A DNA stretch of 64,000 bases. It comes from Streptomyces neyagawaensis. GTDB taxonomy: Bacteria > Actinomycetota > Actinomycetes > Streptomycetales > Streptomycetaceae. The notes beneath the pieces are model-generated. The model was given only the letters and a program-made list of their open reading frames with translations. It did not search any database and was not told where the DNA came from. Location: positions 248,001 through 312,000 of the forward strand of contig NZ_JAMGBG010000013.1 of assembly GCF_023516595.1 (NCBI RefSeq), written 5' to 3'. Of this stretch, positions 8,097 through 16,804 are shown piece after piece; position 1 is the first letter of the stretch, and the number at the start of each line of letters is the position of its first letter. Made by a program: the position numbers and the translations under genes.

Positions 8097-8345
8097 ATGG
8101 CCGCCACTCAGGAAGAGATCGTCGCCGGTCTCGCCGACATCGTGAACGAGATCGCCGGCATCCCGGTCGAGGACGTCCAGCTGGACAAGTCCTTCACCGA
8201 CGACCTGGACGTCGACTCCCTGTCCATGGTCGAGGTCGTCGTCGCCGCCGAAGAGCGCTTCGACGTCAAGATCCCGGACGACGACGTCAAGAACCTCAAG
8301 ACCGTCGGCGACGCGACCGACTACATCCTCAAGCACCAGGCCTGA
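8097..8345 (+). CDS. acpP: Acyl carrier protein
   Basis: An 82-residue acidic helical protein that carries growing acyl chains on a 4'-phosphopantetheine arm. The attachment site is Ser41 in the invariant DSL motif (DDLDVDSLSMVEVV). Length matches the fatty acid type of ACP. The start at ATG 8097 (MAATQEEIVAG) follows AAGGAG eight bases upstream; longer upstream reading is not supported. It is third of the fab genes. Hairpins flank it on both sides, consistent with separate control of its abundance. Confidence 0.97.
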   Translation: MAATQEEIVAGLADIVNEIAGIPVEDVQLDKSFTDDLDVDSLSMVEVVVAAEERFDVKIPDDDVKNLKTVGDATDYILKHQA

Positions 8346-8350
8346 TCCAC

Positions 8351-8386
8351 CGGGACCGGGACCGGCCGTCCGGCCGCCCGGTCCCG
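8351..8386 (+). terminator. Hairpin between acpP and fabF
   Basis: CGGGACCGGG (8351-8360) pairs perfectly with CCCGGTCCCG (8377-8386). The loop contains a second small stem, GGCCG-TC-CGGCC. There is no T tract. It begins 6 bp after the acpP stop and may act as a partial terminator or as a 3' stabiliser, giving more acpP than fabF message. Confidence 0.6.
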
Positions 8387-8458
8387 GGCATCGGTCCGCA
8401 TGCCCCGCCACCCGGCGGTGGCGCCGCTGAATCCTCGTAACCGTTGGAGAACATTCCC

Positions 8459-9730
8459 GTGAGTTCGACCAATCGCACCGTGGTCGTCACCGGTATCGGC
8501 GCAACCACACCGCTGGGTGGCGACGCGACTTCCACCTGGGAGGGGCTGGTGGCCGGCAAGTCCGGTGTCCGCCCCCTGGAGCAGGACTGGGCCGCCGACC
8601 AGGCGGTCCGTATCGCGGCGCAGATCGCCGTCGAGCCGACCGAGGTCATCCCCCGGCCGCAGGCCCGCAAGCTGGACCGTTCGGCGCAGTTCGCGCTGAT
8701 CGCGGCCAAGGAGGCGTGGGCCGACGCCGGTTTCACCGAGACCTCCGCCGACGACGGCACCGTCGACGCCGACCGGGTCGGCGCGGTCATCGCCTCCGGC
8801 ATCGGTGGCGTGACGACGCTGCTCGACCAGTACGACGTGCTGAAGGACAAGGGCGTACGCCGTGTGTCCCCGCACACCGTGCCCATGCTGATGCCGAACG
8901 GCCCGTCCGCCAACGTCGGTCTGTACGTGGGGGCCCGTGCCGGTGTGCACACCCCCGTGTCCGCCTGCGCGTCGGGCGCCGAGGCCATCGGCTACGCCAT
9001 CGAGATGATCCGCACCGGCCGCGCCGACATCGTGGTCGCCGGTGGCACCGAGGCGGCGATCCACCCGCTGCCCATCGCCGCGTTCGGCAACATGATGGCG
9101 ATGTCCAAGAACAACGAGAACCCGCAGGCCGCGTCGCGCCCGTACGACACCGCCCGTGACGGCTTCGTCCTCGGTGAGGGCGCCGGCGTCGTGGTCCTGG
9201 AGTCCGCGGAGCACGCCGCCGCCCGTGGCGCCCGGGTGTACGCCGAGGCGGTCGGGCAGGGCATCTCCGCCGACGGCCACGACATCGTGCAGCCCGAGCC
9301 GGAGGGGCGGGGCATCGCCGCCGCCCTGGAGCACCTGCTGGAGCGCACCGACCTGGACCCGGCGGAGATCGTCCACGTCAACGCGCACGCGACGTCGACG
9401 CCGGCCGGTGACATCGCCGAACTGAAGGCGCTGCGCAAGGTGTTCGGCGACGACACCGACCACATGGCCGTCTCCGGTACGAAGTCCATGACCGGGCATC
9501 TGCTGGGTGGCGCCGGTGGTGTGGAGACCGTCGCGACGGTGCTCGCGCTGTACCACCGGGTGGCCCCGCCGACGATCAACGTCGACGACCTGGACCCGGA
9601 GGCCGAGGCCAACGCGGACGTGGTGCGCGGTGAGGCCCGCAAGCTGCCCGTGGAGGGCCGGATCGCCGCGCTGAACGACTCGTTCGGCTTCGGTGGGCAC
9701 AACGTGGTGCTGGCGTTCAGGACGATCTGA
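8459..9730 (+). CDS. fabF: Beta-ketoacyl-ACP synthase II
   Basis: A 423-residue condensing enzyme that elongates acyl-ACP with malonyl-ACP. It has nucleophile Cys170 in SACASGAEA, the first active-site His in HVNAHATSTPAGD, Lys in GTKSMTGH with the second His, and the C-terminal FGFGGHN loop. GTG 8459 is used because GGAGA stands 8 bp upstream; a TTG at 8444 would place the ribosome site inside the gene. It is the last of the four fab genes and is followed by a clear hairpin. Confidence 0.96.
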   Translation: MSSTNRTVVVTGIGATTPLGGDATSTWEGLVAGKSGVRPLEQDWAADQAVRIAAQIAVEPTEVIPRPQARKLDRSAQFALIAAKEAWADAGFTETSADDGTVDADRVGAVIASGIGGVTTLLDQYDVLKDKGVRRVSPHTVPMLMPNGPSANVGLYVGARAGVHTPVSACASGAEAIGYAIEMIRTGRADIVVAGGTEAAIHPLPIAAFGNMMAMSKNNENPQAASRPYDTARDGFVLGEGAGVVVLESAEHAAARGARVYAEAVGQGISADGHDIVQPEPEGRGIAAALEHLLERTDLDPAEIVHVNAHATSTPAGDIAELKALRKVFGDDTDHMAVSGTKSMTGHLLGGAGGVETVATVLALYHRVAPPTINVDDLDPEAEANADVVRGEARKLPVEGRIAALNDSFGFGGHNVVLAFRTI

Positions 9731-9748
9731 CACCGGCTTCGCATGACG

Positions 9749-9780
9749 ATGGCCCGGACTCTGGGAAGAGTTCGGGCCAT
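9749..9780 (+). terminator. Terminator of the fab operon
   Basis: ATGGCCCGGACTCT - GGGA - AGAGTTCGGGCCAT forms a 14-bp stem with one G-T pair, 19 bp after the fabF stop. A shorter partial copy (TTCGCCGTTG with GGGAAGAGTCCGGA) follows to about 9822. Confidence 0.75.
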
Positions 9781-9911
9781 TCGCCGTTGTGGGAAGAGTC
9801 CGGATTGTTCGCCGTTGATGGACCGCGTTTCGGCCAGGTGCGGGCCGTCCGGGGCTGGTCGCTCAGTGCCCCGCGCCCCCTTTCGGGACCGGTGCCGCGG
9901 CCCGGCTCTGT

Positions 9912-10406
9912 CTACACGACCTGATGGAGCCAGCGGACCGGGGCGCCCTCTCCCGCGTATCTGAAGGGCTCCAGTTCGTCGTCCCACGGCTTGCCGAGGA
10001 GCTTGGCGATCTCCGCCTCCAGGTCCGTCTCCCCGCCGCGGGATCTCGTCAGGGCCGCGCGCAGGCGGTCCTCCGGGATGAGGATGTCGCCGTGGATGCC
10101 GGTGACCGCGTGGAAGATGCCCAGGTCGGGGGTGCAGCTGTAGCGCTCGCCCTCGGCGGTGGGGCAGGGCTCGGCGGTGACCTCGAAGCGGAGCAGGTGC
10201 CAGCCGCGGAGCGCGGAGGCGAGCTGGGAGGCGGTACCGGCCCGGCCCTGCCAGGAGAACTCCGAGCGCCAGGTGCCCGGCGCGGCCGGCTGGCGGATCC
10301 AGTCGAGGTTCACCCGGGTGCCCAGGACGCCCGCGACGGCCCACTCGACGTGCGGGCACAGCGCACGCGGCGCGGAGTGCACGTACAGAACTCCACGTGT
10401 CGTCAC
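9912..10406 (-). CDS. DUF3145 domain-containing protein
   Basis: A 164-residue protein of the actinobacterial DUF3145 family, opening VTTRGVLYVHSAPRALCPHV and ending PVRWLHQVV. The family is conserved next to the fab locus in many actinomycetes, but no biochemical role is established. GTG 10404-10406 was chosen as the start because the conserved region begins there; the upstream extension is low-complexity. No membrane segments are seen. It is convergent with fabF. Confidence 0.88.
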   Translation of the reverse strand: MTTRGVLYVHSAPRALCPHVEWAVAGVLGTRVNLDWIRQPAAPGTWRSEFSWQGRAGTASQLASALRGWHLLRFEVTAEPCPTAEGERYSCTPDLGIFHAVTGIHGDILIPEDRLRAALTRSRGGETDLEAEIAKLLGKPWDDELEPFRYAGEGAPVRWLHQVV

Positions 10407-10750
10407 CGGGGCCTCCACAGAGCGGGACGTCTTGCAGTTTGACGGATCGGCAGTGGCCGAGCGGCCACGGGCCGAGGCTACCGTGCGGCGGGGCGGGGAG
10501 TGTGACGTACCGTCGGAGCCGGCGCCGGGAAGCAGCGCGGTTTCACCCGGCGGGACGCGTGTCCGACCCTTCGGTTGGGCCATCGGGGGTGGACCCCCGG
10601 AAGAACTCGGCCATCTGAGGAGACGTCCGGAATGGCTGGATCAGTTGCGTCGTCCGCCACATCCGTCCCGGCCGCCGTCCGTGTCGGGAACCCTCGCGCG
10701 TTGGGAAGGGTGGGAACTTGCATGGGGATGACCGAAGAGGGGACCAGGGG
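10407..10750. other. Intergenic region with small hairpins, no gene seen
   Basis: These 344 bp lie between divergent genes. They contain TGGCCG-AG-CGGCCA near 10455 and CGGGGGTGGACCCCCGG near 10583, both possible hairpins. Short readings in this stretch lack a family match. It should hold the promoters for the DUF3145 gene and the SGNH lipoprotein. Confidence 0.5.
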
Positions 10751-11647
10751 ATGCGGAAGCGACGCCACCGTTCGAGGGCGGTGTCCGGTGCCGTGCTGGC
10801 GGCGGCGCTGCTGGCGGTGACCGGCTGCGACGCCACCGGCGGCAGCTCCCCCGGCCCCGAGGGCACCGGCACGAAGGCCCGGCCCTCCGCGTCGCCGACC
10901 CCCGCCTGGGACAGCACCCCGCGCTCGCTGGTGGCCGTCGGGGACTCCATCACCCGTGGCTTCGACGCGTGCTCGGTGCTGTCGGACTGCCCCGAGGTGT
11001 CATGGGCGACCGGCAGCGACGCTTCCGTGGACAGTCTCGCCGTACGGCTGCTCGGCCGGACCGGAGCGGCCGAGCGCAGCTGGAACTACGCGGTCACCGG
11101 GGCCCGGATGGCCGACCTGCCGAACCAGGTGGCGCGGGCGGTCACCCGGAAGCCGGAGCTGGTCACGGTCATGATGGGCGCGAACGACGCGTGCCGGGCG
11201 ACCGCCGACGAGATGACCCCCGTCGCGGACTTCCGCGCGGACTTCGAGGACGCGATGGACACGTTGCGCGACAGCCTGCCCAAGGCGCAGGTGTTCGTGA
11301 CGAGCGTGCCCGATCTGAAGCGGCTGTGGTCCGAGGGCCGGACGAACCCGCTCGGCAAGCAGGTGTGGAAGCTCGGCATCTGCCCGTCCATGCTGGCCGA
11401 CCCGGATGTCCTGACCACGGCGGCGACGGAGCGGCGGGAGGCCGTCCAGGACCGTGTGGAGGCGTACAACGACGTGCTGCGGGACGTGTGCGCCGAGGAC
11501 CGGCACTGCCGGTACGACGGGGACGCGGTCTTCGACTACCGCTTCGGGCAGGCCCAGCTCAGCCAGTGGGACTGGTTCCACCCCAGCGTGGACGGCCAGG
11601 CACGGCTGGCGGAGATCGCCTACCGGATCGTCAGCCGGAAGGGGTAG
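10751..11647 (+). CDS. SGNH/GDSL hydrolase lipoprotein
   Basis: A 298-residue exported esterase or lipase-like protein. A basic n-region (MRKRRHRSR) is followed by a hydrophobic stretch and a lipobox LAVTGC with Cys26, so it should be anchored to the outer face of the membrane. Block I is VAVGDSITRGFDACS, block III is VMMGANDAC, and block V is DWFHPSVDG with the catalytic Asp and His. ATG 10751 was chosen because the basic start lies there. Length suits the single-domain secreted SGNH family. The substrate is unknown. Confidence 0.9.
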   Translation: MRKRRHRSRAVSGAVLAAALLAVTGCDATGGSSPGPEGTGTKARPSASPTPAWDSTPRSLVAVGDSITRGFDACSVLSDCPEVSWATGSDASVDSLAVRLLGRTGAAERSWNYAVTGARMADLPNQVARAVTRKPELVTVMMGANDACRATADEMTPVADFRADFEDAMDTLRDSLPKAQVFVTSVPDLKRLWSEGRTNPLGKQVWKLGICPSMLADPDVLTTAATERREAVQDRVEAYNDVLRDVCAEDRHCRYDGDAVFDYRFGQAQLSQWDWFHPSVDGQARLAEIAYRIVSRKG

Positions 11648-11675
11648 TGACCCAGGGCCTGCTGGGGTTCTCGGA

Positions 11676-12046
11676 TCTCGGGACGCGGAGGCCGTCGAGG
11701 GCGGGGTGCGGCTGTCGCGGGTGAGCCCCGACGGGGAGCAGGGCTTCCCCGGGCGGCTGGAGGTGGCCGTCGCGTACACGCTGGACGACGACGGCGGGGC
11801 GCCGCGGATCGCGTACGAGGCGGTGACCGACGCGCCGGCCGTGGTGAACCTGACCAACCACGCGTCCTGGAACCTCGCCGGCGCGCACTCGGGGAACGCG
11901 GGCGGGCACGAGCTGCGGATCGACGCGGCGCAAGTGACCTGCACTTCCCCGACTCGCCGAACCGGCCGCGGTTCCCGAGTACGGAACTGCGGCCGGGCGA
12001 CGTGTACCGGTCGGAGACGGTCTACGGGTTCGGGGTGCGCCCTTAG
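11676..12046 (+). pseudogene. Remnant of an aldose 1-epimerase gene
   Basis: Two pieces of a GalM-like protein remain. The first, about 11685-11936, reads DAEAVEGGVRLSRVSPDGEQ through VVNLTNHASWNLAGAHSG to RIDAAQV. It matches residues about 115-199 of the intact galM at 44559-45605. The second, from 11936 in another frame, reads DLHFPDSPNRPRFPSTELRP and ends FGVRP-stop; it matches the last 35 residues. The N-terminal third and about 115 internal residues are gone and the frame is broken at the junction. It lies directly against the SGNH gene, so a deletion probably joined them. Confidence 0.85.
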
Positions 12047-12089
12047 GGGCCCTTTGGCCCTTGGGCCTTTCGCGGCGGCGCCCCTGCGG

Positions 12090-14549
12090 CTACGCCTCGA
12101 TGGTGGCGCTGACGCGGCGGTCGGCGATCGAGCGGCCCGCCGCCACCTCGTACGAACCCTTCGCGTACGCCCAGGAGTCCGTCGCCTCGTCCCAGGTCTC
12201 GAAGGCCCTGCGCGGGAGTTCGACGGTCGTCTCCGCCGTCTCGCCGGGGGCCGCCTCCACCGTGGCGAAGCCGGCCAGCCGGCGCGCCGGGCGGTCGGCG
12301 TCGGGCGTGGTCGGGGCGAGGTAGAGCTGGACGACCTCGCGGCCGGGGCGGGTGCCGGTGTTGCGCAGGCGTACCGTCGCCGTGGTCGTACCGGTCACCT
12401 CGATGGACTCATAGGTCCAGTCGGTGTAGCCGAGGCCGTGCCCGAAGGGGTACGTGGGGGTCGCGCCGGCCCGGTCCCAGGCGCGGTAGCCGATGAAGAC
12501 GCCTTCGCTGTACGGGAGTTCGCCGTCCGCGGGGGTCACCCGGGTGACGGGGGCGTCGGCGAGGGGGCCCCAGGTGGTGGGGAGGCGGCCGCCGGGCTCG
12601 TGGGCGCCGGTGAGGACGTCGGCGAGGGCGGCGCCGCCCTCCTGGCCGGGGAACCAGGTGAGGAGGACCGCGGCGGTCTCCTCACGCCACGGGAGTTCCA
12701 CCGGGGAGCCGGAGTTGACGACCACGACGGTGCGGGGGTTGGCGGCGGCGACGGCGCGGACCAGGTCGTCCTGGCGGCCGGGGAGACGGAGGTCCGCCCG
12801 GTCGAAGCCCTCGGACTCGACGCGTTCCGTGGTGGCGACCACGACGACGGCGGTGTCGGCGGCGCGGGCGGCCTCGACGGCCTCGGCGATCAGCTCGTCG
12901 GGGTCGCGCTGCGGCTCCTGGTGGCAGAGGGAGAAGCCGACGGCGGTGAACGGCACGTTGTCCGGGAGGGTGACGACGTGGGTGAGGCAGACCTCGACCG
13001 GGGTGCCGGCCGTCAGGTCGGGCTGGGCGCGGGGCACGGGGGCGCTGAAGAACGCGCCGAAGGGGTCGTCCTTGCCGGCGGCCTGGACGGCGTCGAAGTG
13101 GGTGGTGCCGTCGACGGTGAGGGTGAACGTGCCGAGGCCCTTGATGCCGAAGGTGTGGGTGCCCGTCTCGCGCGGGGTGAAGGTGCCGGTCAGCTCGACG
13201 GTGTGCAGGGCCTCGGGGGTGACCCCGTCGGGGAGGTCCGAGCCCGTCCACTGGATCTGGCCGTTGGGCGCGGAGGCGGTGCCGAGGATCGTGCCGTCGG
13301 CGGCACGGCAGACGGCGCGCAGGACGAACCCCTGGTCGGCGACGGCGAGTTCCTCGTTGGGGTCGGCGCCCACCGCGTAGGTCAGGGCGCCCTCCGGGAG
13401 GGCCGCGGTGAGGCCGTCGAGCGGGGAGACGACCCGGGCGGGGAAGACGGTGGCGGAGCCACCGCCGAGGATCCGGGCGTCGCGGGCGGCGGCGCCGATG
13501 AGGGCGACCGTCGCGCCCGGCTCCAGGGGGAGCGCGGGCCGCTCGCCGCGGGTCTCGTTGCGTACGAGGACGAAGGAGCGGCGGGCGATCTCGCGGGCCA
13601 GGGCGGCGCCGTCGACGGGTGCGGGCGGCTCGGGGACGACCGGGTCGGCGCCCTCCAGGATGCCGACGCGGGCGGCGAGCCGCAGGACGCGGCGGACCGC
13701 CTGGTCGACCTGGGCCTCGGTGGCCTCACCGGCGCGTACGGCGGCGGCGAGGGCCTCGCCGTAGACGGTGACGGGGCCGGGCATGGCGACGTCGAGGCCG
13801 CCGGTGAGGGCGTCGGTGGTGGAGCGGGCGGCCGTCCAGTCGGAGACGTTGAAGCCGTCGAAGCCCCATTCGCCGCGCAGGACCTCGTTCACAAGGTGGT
13901 GGTGCTCGGTCATCGTGGTGCCGTTGACCGTGTTGTAGGCGGTCATGATGCCCCAGGGGTGGGCGTTCTCCACGATCGCCTCGAAGGGCGCCAGGTACAG
14001 CTCGCGCAGGGCGCGTTCGGGGACCAGGTTGTCGACGGTGAAGCGGTCGGTCTCGGCGTCGTTGGCGACGAAGTGCTTGACGGTGGTGCCGACGCCGCCG
14101 GACTGGACGCCCCGCACATAGCCGGTGCCGATCTCTCCGGTGAGGTACGGGTCCTCGCTGTACGCCTCGAAGTGGCGGCCGCCGAGCGGTGAGCGGTGCA
14201 GGTTGATCGTGGGGGCGAGCAGCACGTGGACGCCCTTGCGGCGGGCCTCCTGGGCGAGCAGCACACCGGCCCGGCGGGCCAGTTCGGGGTCCCAGGTGGC
14301 GGCGAGGGCGGTCGGGGACGGCAGGGCGACGGAGGGGTCGTCGGCGGTCCAGCGGACGCCTCGTACGCCGATCGGGCCGTCGGACATCACCAGGGACCGC
14401 AGGCCGATCTCGGGGAGGGCGGGCAGCGTCCATAAGTCCTGGCCGGCGAGGAGCCGGGTCTTCGCGTCGAGGTCGAGGGCGGCGAGGGCCGCGTCGACGA
14501 CGGCCTCGCGGGCCGCCTCGTCGGCCGGAGTGGCGTGGGTGCCCGCCAT
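12090..14549 (-). CDS. Glycoside hydrolase family 3 beta-glycosidase with PA14 insert
   Basis: An 819-residue enzyme of the beta-glucosidase/xylosidase type. The N-terminal TIM barrel holds the catalytic Asp237 in FNVSDWTAA and the substrate loop KHFVANDAETDR. A second alpha/beta domain follows (ALIGAAARDARILGGGSATV). An inserted PA14-like beta domain occupies about residues 395-540 (GTFTPRETGTHTFGIKGLG), and a C-terminal fibronectin III-like domain ends the protein. No signal peptide is seen, so it may act on imported oligosaccharides. ATG 14549 opens MAGTHATP after AGGAGG. It is divergent from a TetR gene, the likely local regulator. Confidence 0.93.
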   Translation of the reverse strand: MAGTHATPADEAAREAVVDAALAALDLDAKTRLLAGQDLWTLPALPEIGLRSLVMSDGPIGVRGVRWTADDPSVALPSPTALAATWDPELARRAGVLLAQEARRKGVHVLLAPTINLHRSPLGGRHFEAYSEDPYLTGEIGTGYVRGVQSGGVGTTVKHFVANDAETDRFTVDNLVPERALRELYLAPFEAIVENAHPWGIMTAYNTVNGTTMTEHHHLVNEVLRGEWGFDGFNVSDWTAARSTTDALTGGLDVAMPGPVTVYGEALAAAVRAGEATEAQVDQAVRRVLRLAARVGILEGADPVVPEPPAPVDGAALAREIARRSFVLVRNETRGERPALPLEPGATVALIGAAARDARILGGGSATVFPARVVSPLDGLTAALPEGALTYAVGADPNEELAVADQGFVLRAVCRAADGTILGTASAPNGQIQWTGSDLPDGVTPEALHTVELTGTFTPRETGTHTFGIKGLGTFTLTVDGTTHFDAVQAAGKDDPFGAFFSAPVPRAQPDLTAGTPVEVCLTHVVTLPDNVPFTAVGFSLCHQEPQRDPDELIAEAVEAARAADTAVVVVATTERVESEGFDRADLRLPGRQDDLVRAVAAANPRTVVVVNSGSPVELPWREETAAVLLTWFPGQEGGAALADVLTGAHEPGGRLPTTWGPLADAPVTRVTPADGELPYSEGVFIGYRAWDRAGATPTYPFGHGLGYTDWTYESIEVTGTTTATVRLRNTGTRPGREVVQLYLAPTTPDADRPARRLAGFATVEAAPGETAETTVELPRRAFETWDEATDSWAYAKGSYEVAAGRSIADRRVSATIEA

Positions 14550-14616
14550 GGGGTCCTCCTGGGTCTCGGGTCCGTGCGCTGCCCTCATCGTGACCCCGTT
14601 ACCTGTTGATCGGTAG

Positions 14617-14637
14617 GTTACGTTATCTTCCCGTAAC
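14617..14637. promoter_or_regulatory. Candidate TetR operator between GH3 and tetR
   Basis: GTTACG-TTATCTTCC-CGTAAC is a perfect 6-9-6 inverted repeat in the 97-bp divergent gap, only 10 bp before the tetR ATG. Its AT-rich centre also suits a promoter. It would allow one repressor to control both genes. Confidence 0.6.
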
Positions 14638-14646
14638 ATTCAGGTC

Positions 14647-15276
14647 ATGGGGATGCCGTACGGTGACGCCATGAACGCGAGGCTCAGGAGCCAGGAGCGG
14701 CGCGCCGAGATCGTCCGGGCGGCCCTGGAGGTGATCGCCGGGCGCGGCTACCGCGCGGCGAGCCTGGCGGCGGTCGCGGAGCGCGTCGGGCTCACCCAGC
14801 AGGGGTTGCTGCACCACTTCCCGACGAAGGAGGCGCTGCTCGTCGCCGTGCTGGAGGAGCGCGACCAGTGGGACGCGGTGCCGGACAGCCGGTGGCGGCT
14901 GGAGCTGCTGGCCTCGCTGGTGGAGTACAACGCGATGCGGCCCGGCATCGTCCAGACCTTCTCGGCACTGCTGGGCGAGAGCGTCACCGAGGGGCATCCG
15001 GCGCGGGAGTACTTCACGGAGCGGTACGGGAAGGTCAGGGCGACCATGGCCGAGCTCCTGCGCGCCGAGTACGGGGAGCGCCTGCCGAACGGCCTCACCC
15101 CCGAGCGGACGGCGCCGCTGCTGGTGGCCGTGATGGACGGCTTGCAGTACCAGTGGCTGCTGGACCCGGAGGGGGTCGACATGCCGGGCGCGTTCCGCGA
15201 CTTCCTGACCCTGCTCGGGGAGAGCGGGGGGAGCGAGCAGAGCGGGGAGCACAGGGTGGGCGGGGCGGAGCGGTAG
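14647..15276 (+). CDS. TetR/AcrR family regulator
   Basis: A 209-residue repressor. The N-terminal helix-turn-helix runs RAEIVRAALEVIAGRGYRAA then VAERVGLTQQGLLHHFPTKE at about residues 18-65. The C-terminal ligand domain ends in a polar Gly/Ser/Glu tail. An ATG at 14671 (MNARLRSQE) is an equally plausible start. Its position divergent from the GH3 gene, with a palindrome between, suggests sugar-responsive control of that glycosidase. The ligand is not deducible. Confidence 0.9.
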   Translation: MGMPYGDAMNARLRSQERRAEIVRAALEVIAGRGYRAASLAAVAERVGLTQQGLLHHFPTKEALLVAVLEERDQWDAVPDSRWRLELLASLVEYNAMRPGIVQTFSALLGESVTEGHPAREYFTERYGKVRATMAELLRAEYGERLPNGLTPERTAPLLVAVMDGLQYQWLLDPEGVDMPGAFRDFLTLLGESGGSEQSGEHRVGGAER

Positions 15277-15473
15277 GGCTGAGCCCCCGGCCGGACCCAC
15301 CGCCCGCCGAGCCCGCCACCCGCCGTCCGCCGCCCGCCGCCCCGGCCAAGCCGGACCGATCCCTCGCGGCGCGCGGAATGGCGTGCGTCCCTTCCGTCAC
15401 GCGATACTGCCGCCGTCCGGGCACACCCCCCACGGCGCGATCGCGTCACAGCTACGGAAGGACTCGAACTCCC

Positions 15474-16787
15474 TTGTATTCCACAGGACTTGGTTTCAGG
15501 TTGAGGCGGCGCGGCAGGACCGGAGCGCGGGGAGCGGTGGGGCTGGTGGCCCTGTTCGCGGGGCTCGCCGTCCCCGGGCCCGCCGCGGCTTCCGGCTCGG
15601 GTCCGGACGCGGCCCCGGGGACCGCGGCGTCCCTCACCGTCGAGGAGCAGCGGCTCGACCGTGCGGTGCCCCAGGAGATTCTGCGGCGGTCCGGATTCGA
15701 CCGCGTCGCACCGGAGTTGGAGCGGGCGCTCGCCGGGGCACGGTCGTACGAGCAGGCGGAGCGGATCGTCGTCCGTGAGGGATCGCGGCTGTGGACGCGT
15801 GCGGTGGACCGGGCGCAGGGGCGGGGGCCGGCGGGCGGTGACCTCAGCCGGGACGACGACCGGCCGCTGTACTGGGCCCGGTTGGGCATGACGCGGGAAG
15901 TCCGCGCGTGGGCACCGGGATTCGAGCTGACCGACGCCCGACGGGCCGCGCTGCTGGGGAGGCTGGAGCAGGCGTCGCGGGGGCAGGACGCGATCAGTTA
16001 CCCCCGCTCCGCCGACGGGAAGGGGCTGAAGCGGATCCTCGTCACCGGGTTCGACCCGTTCACCCTGGACCGGGACATCCGGATCTCCAACCCGTCCGGG
16101 GCGACGGCGCTCGCGCTCGACGGCACGGTGATCCGTACCGCCGACGGACCGGCGCGCATCGAGACGGTCGTCTTCCCCGTCCGCTGGCAGGACTTCGCCG
16201 ACGGGACGGTGGAGCGCACCCTGCGCGGGCAGCTGCCCCGGGTGGACCTCTTCGCCACCGTCAGCCAGGGCCGGGTCGGGCGCTTCGACATCGAGCGCAC
16301 CAACGGGGCCTGGCGGGGCGGCTTCCCCGACAACGACAACATCGCGCGCACCGAGACCATCCCGGTGACGGACCCCGCCACACAGCCGCAGTGGACGTCG
16401 ACCACCCTGCCGTACGCGGCCGTCGTCGCCGCCGCCACGGGCCGCTTCCCGGTGTACGACAACACGAGCGTGACGGAGATACCGGCGGGCGGCACCACGG
16501 CGGTCGTACGGCCGGAGGGGCCGACCGCGGGCTCGACCGCCAGGGCCGGGGGCGGCGGGGACTACCTCTCCAACGAGATCGCCTATCGGGCGACGCTGCT
16601 GCGGGACCGGCTGGGGCTGCACGCCACGCTGCCGGGCGGGCATGTGCACACGCCGGTGCTGCAGTTCGGGACGGGCAACACCGACCCGGCGACCGGGACG
16701 GTCACCGACCCCGAGTTCGTGCGGAACCGGCTGGACATCATCGCGCAGGTGCGCGCCATCGTGGGGGTGGCCGCGGACGCGTCGTGA
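15474..16787 (+). CDS. Secreted pyroglutamyl-peptidase-like protein, catalytic Cys replaced by Ser
   Basis: A 437-residue exported protein related to peptidase family C15. A signal sequence (RLRRRGRTGARGAVGLVALF then AVPGPAAASG) is followed by about 160 family-specific residues. The C15 core starts at ILVTGFDPFTLDRDIRISNP. Glu274 (DIERTNGAW) aligns with the family Glu. Ser366 (YLSNEIAY) stands where C15 enzymes have the nucleophile Cys, and His390 (GGHVHTP) follows 24 residues later, the same spacing as Cys144-His168 of known enzymes. It may be a serine variant or a non-catalytic binder. The TTG start is chosen from GGAAGGA upstream; TTG 15501 is possible. Confidence 0.8.
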   Translation: MYSTGLGFRLRRRGRTGARGAVGLVALFAGLAVPGPAAASGSGPDAAPGTAASLTVEEQRLDRAVPQEILRRSGFDRVAPELERALAGARSYEQAERIVVREGSRLWTRAVDRAQGRGPAGGDLSRDDDRPLYWARLGMTREVRAWAPGFELTDARRAALLGRLEQASRGQDAISYPRSADGKGLKRILVTGFDPFTLDRDIRISNPSGATALALDGTVIRTADGPARIETVVFPVRWQDFADGTVERTLRGQLPRVDLFATVSQGRVGRFDIERTNGAWRGGFPDNDNIARTETIPVTDPATQPQWTSTTLPYAAVVAAATGRFPVYDNTSVTEIPAGGTTAVVRPEGPTAGSTARAGGGGDYLSNEIAYRATLLRDRLGLHATLPGGHVHTPVLQFGTGNTDPATGTVTDPEFVRNRLDIIAQVRAIVGVAADAS

Positions 16788-16804
16788 CCCACCCCGGCGG
16801 TCAC
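16784..16804. terminator. Small hairpin joining two convergent stop codons
   Basis: GTGACC-CACCCCGGC-GGTCAC pairs the stop regions of the converging genes; both TGA codons lie in the arms. At 6 bp it is weak, so termination by it alone is uncertain. Confidence 0.35.

Noticed and set aside
5913..8411. An 832-codon minus-strand frame across the fab operon
   Set aside because: It mirrors fabD, fabH and acpP codon periodicity and has no recognisable domain; the plus-strand genes have full catalytic motifs.
12105..12125. Third copy of the fab 22-bp repeat (GCGCTGACGCGGCGG)
   Set aside because: It shares only about 14 bases, lies within GH3 coding sequence, and is explained by codon bias.
11454..14192. 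A 912-codon plus-strand frame
   Set aside because: Only its short galM-like piece is meaningful. The rest is antisense to the GH3 enzyme, which has its complete active site on the minus strand.
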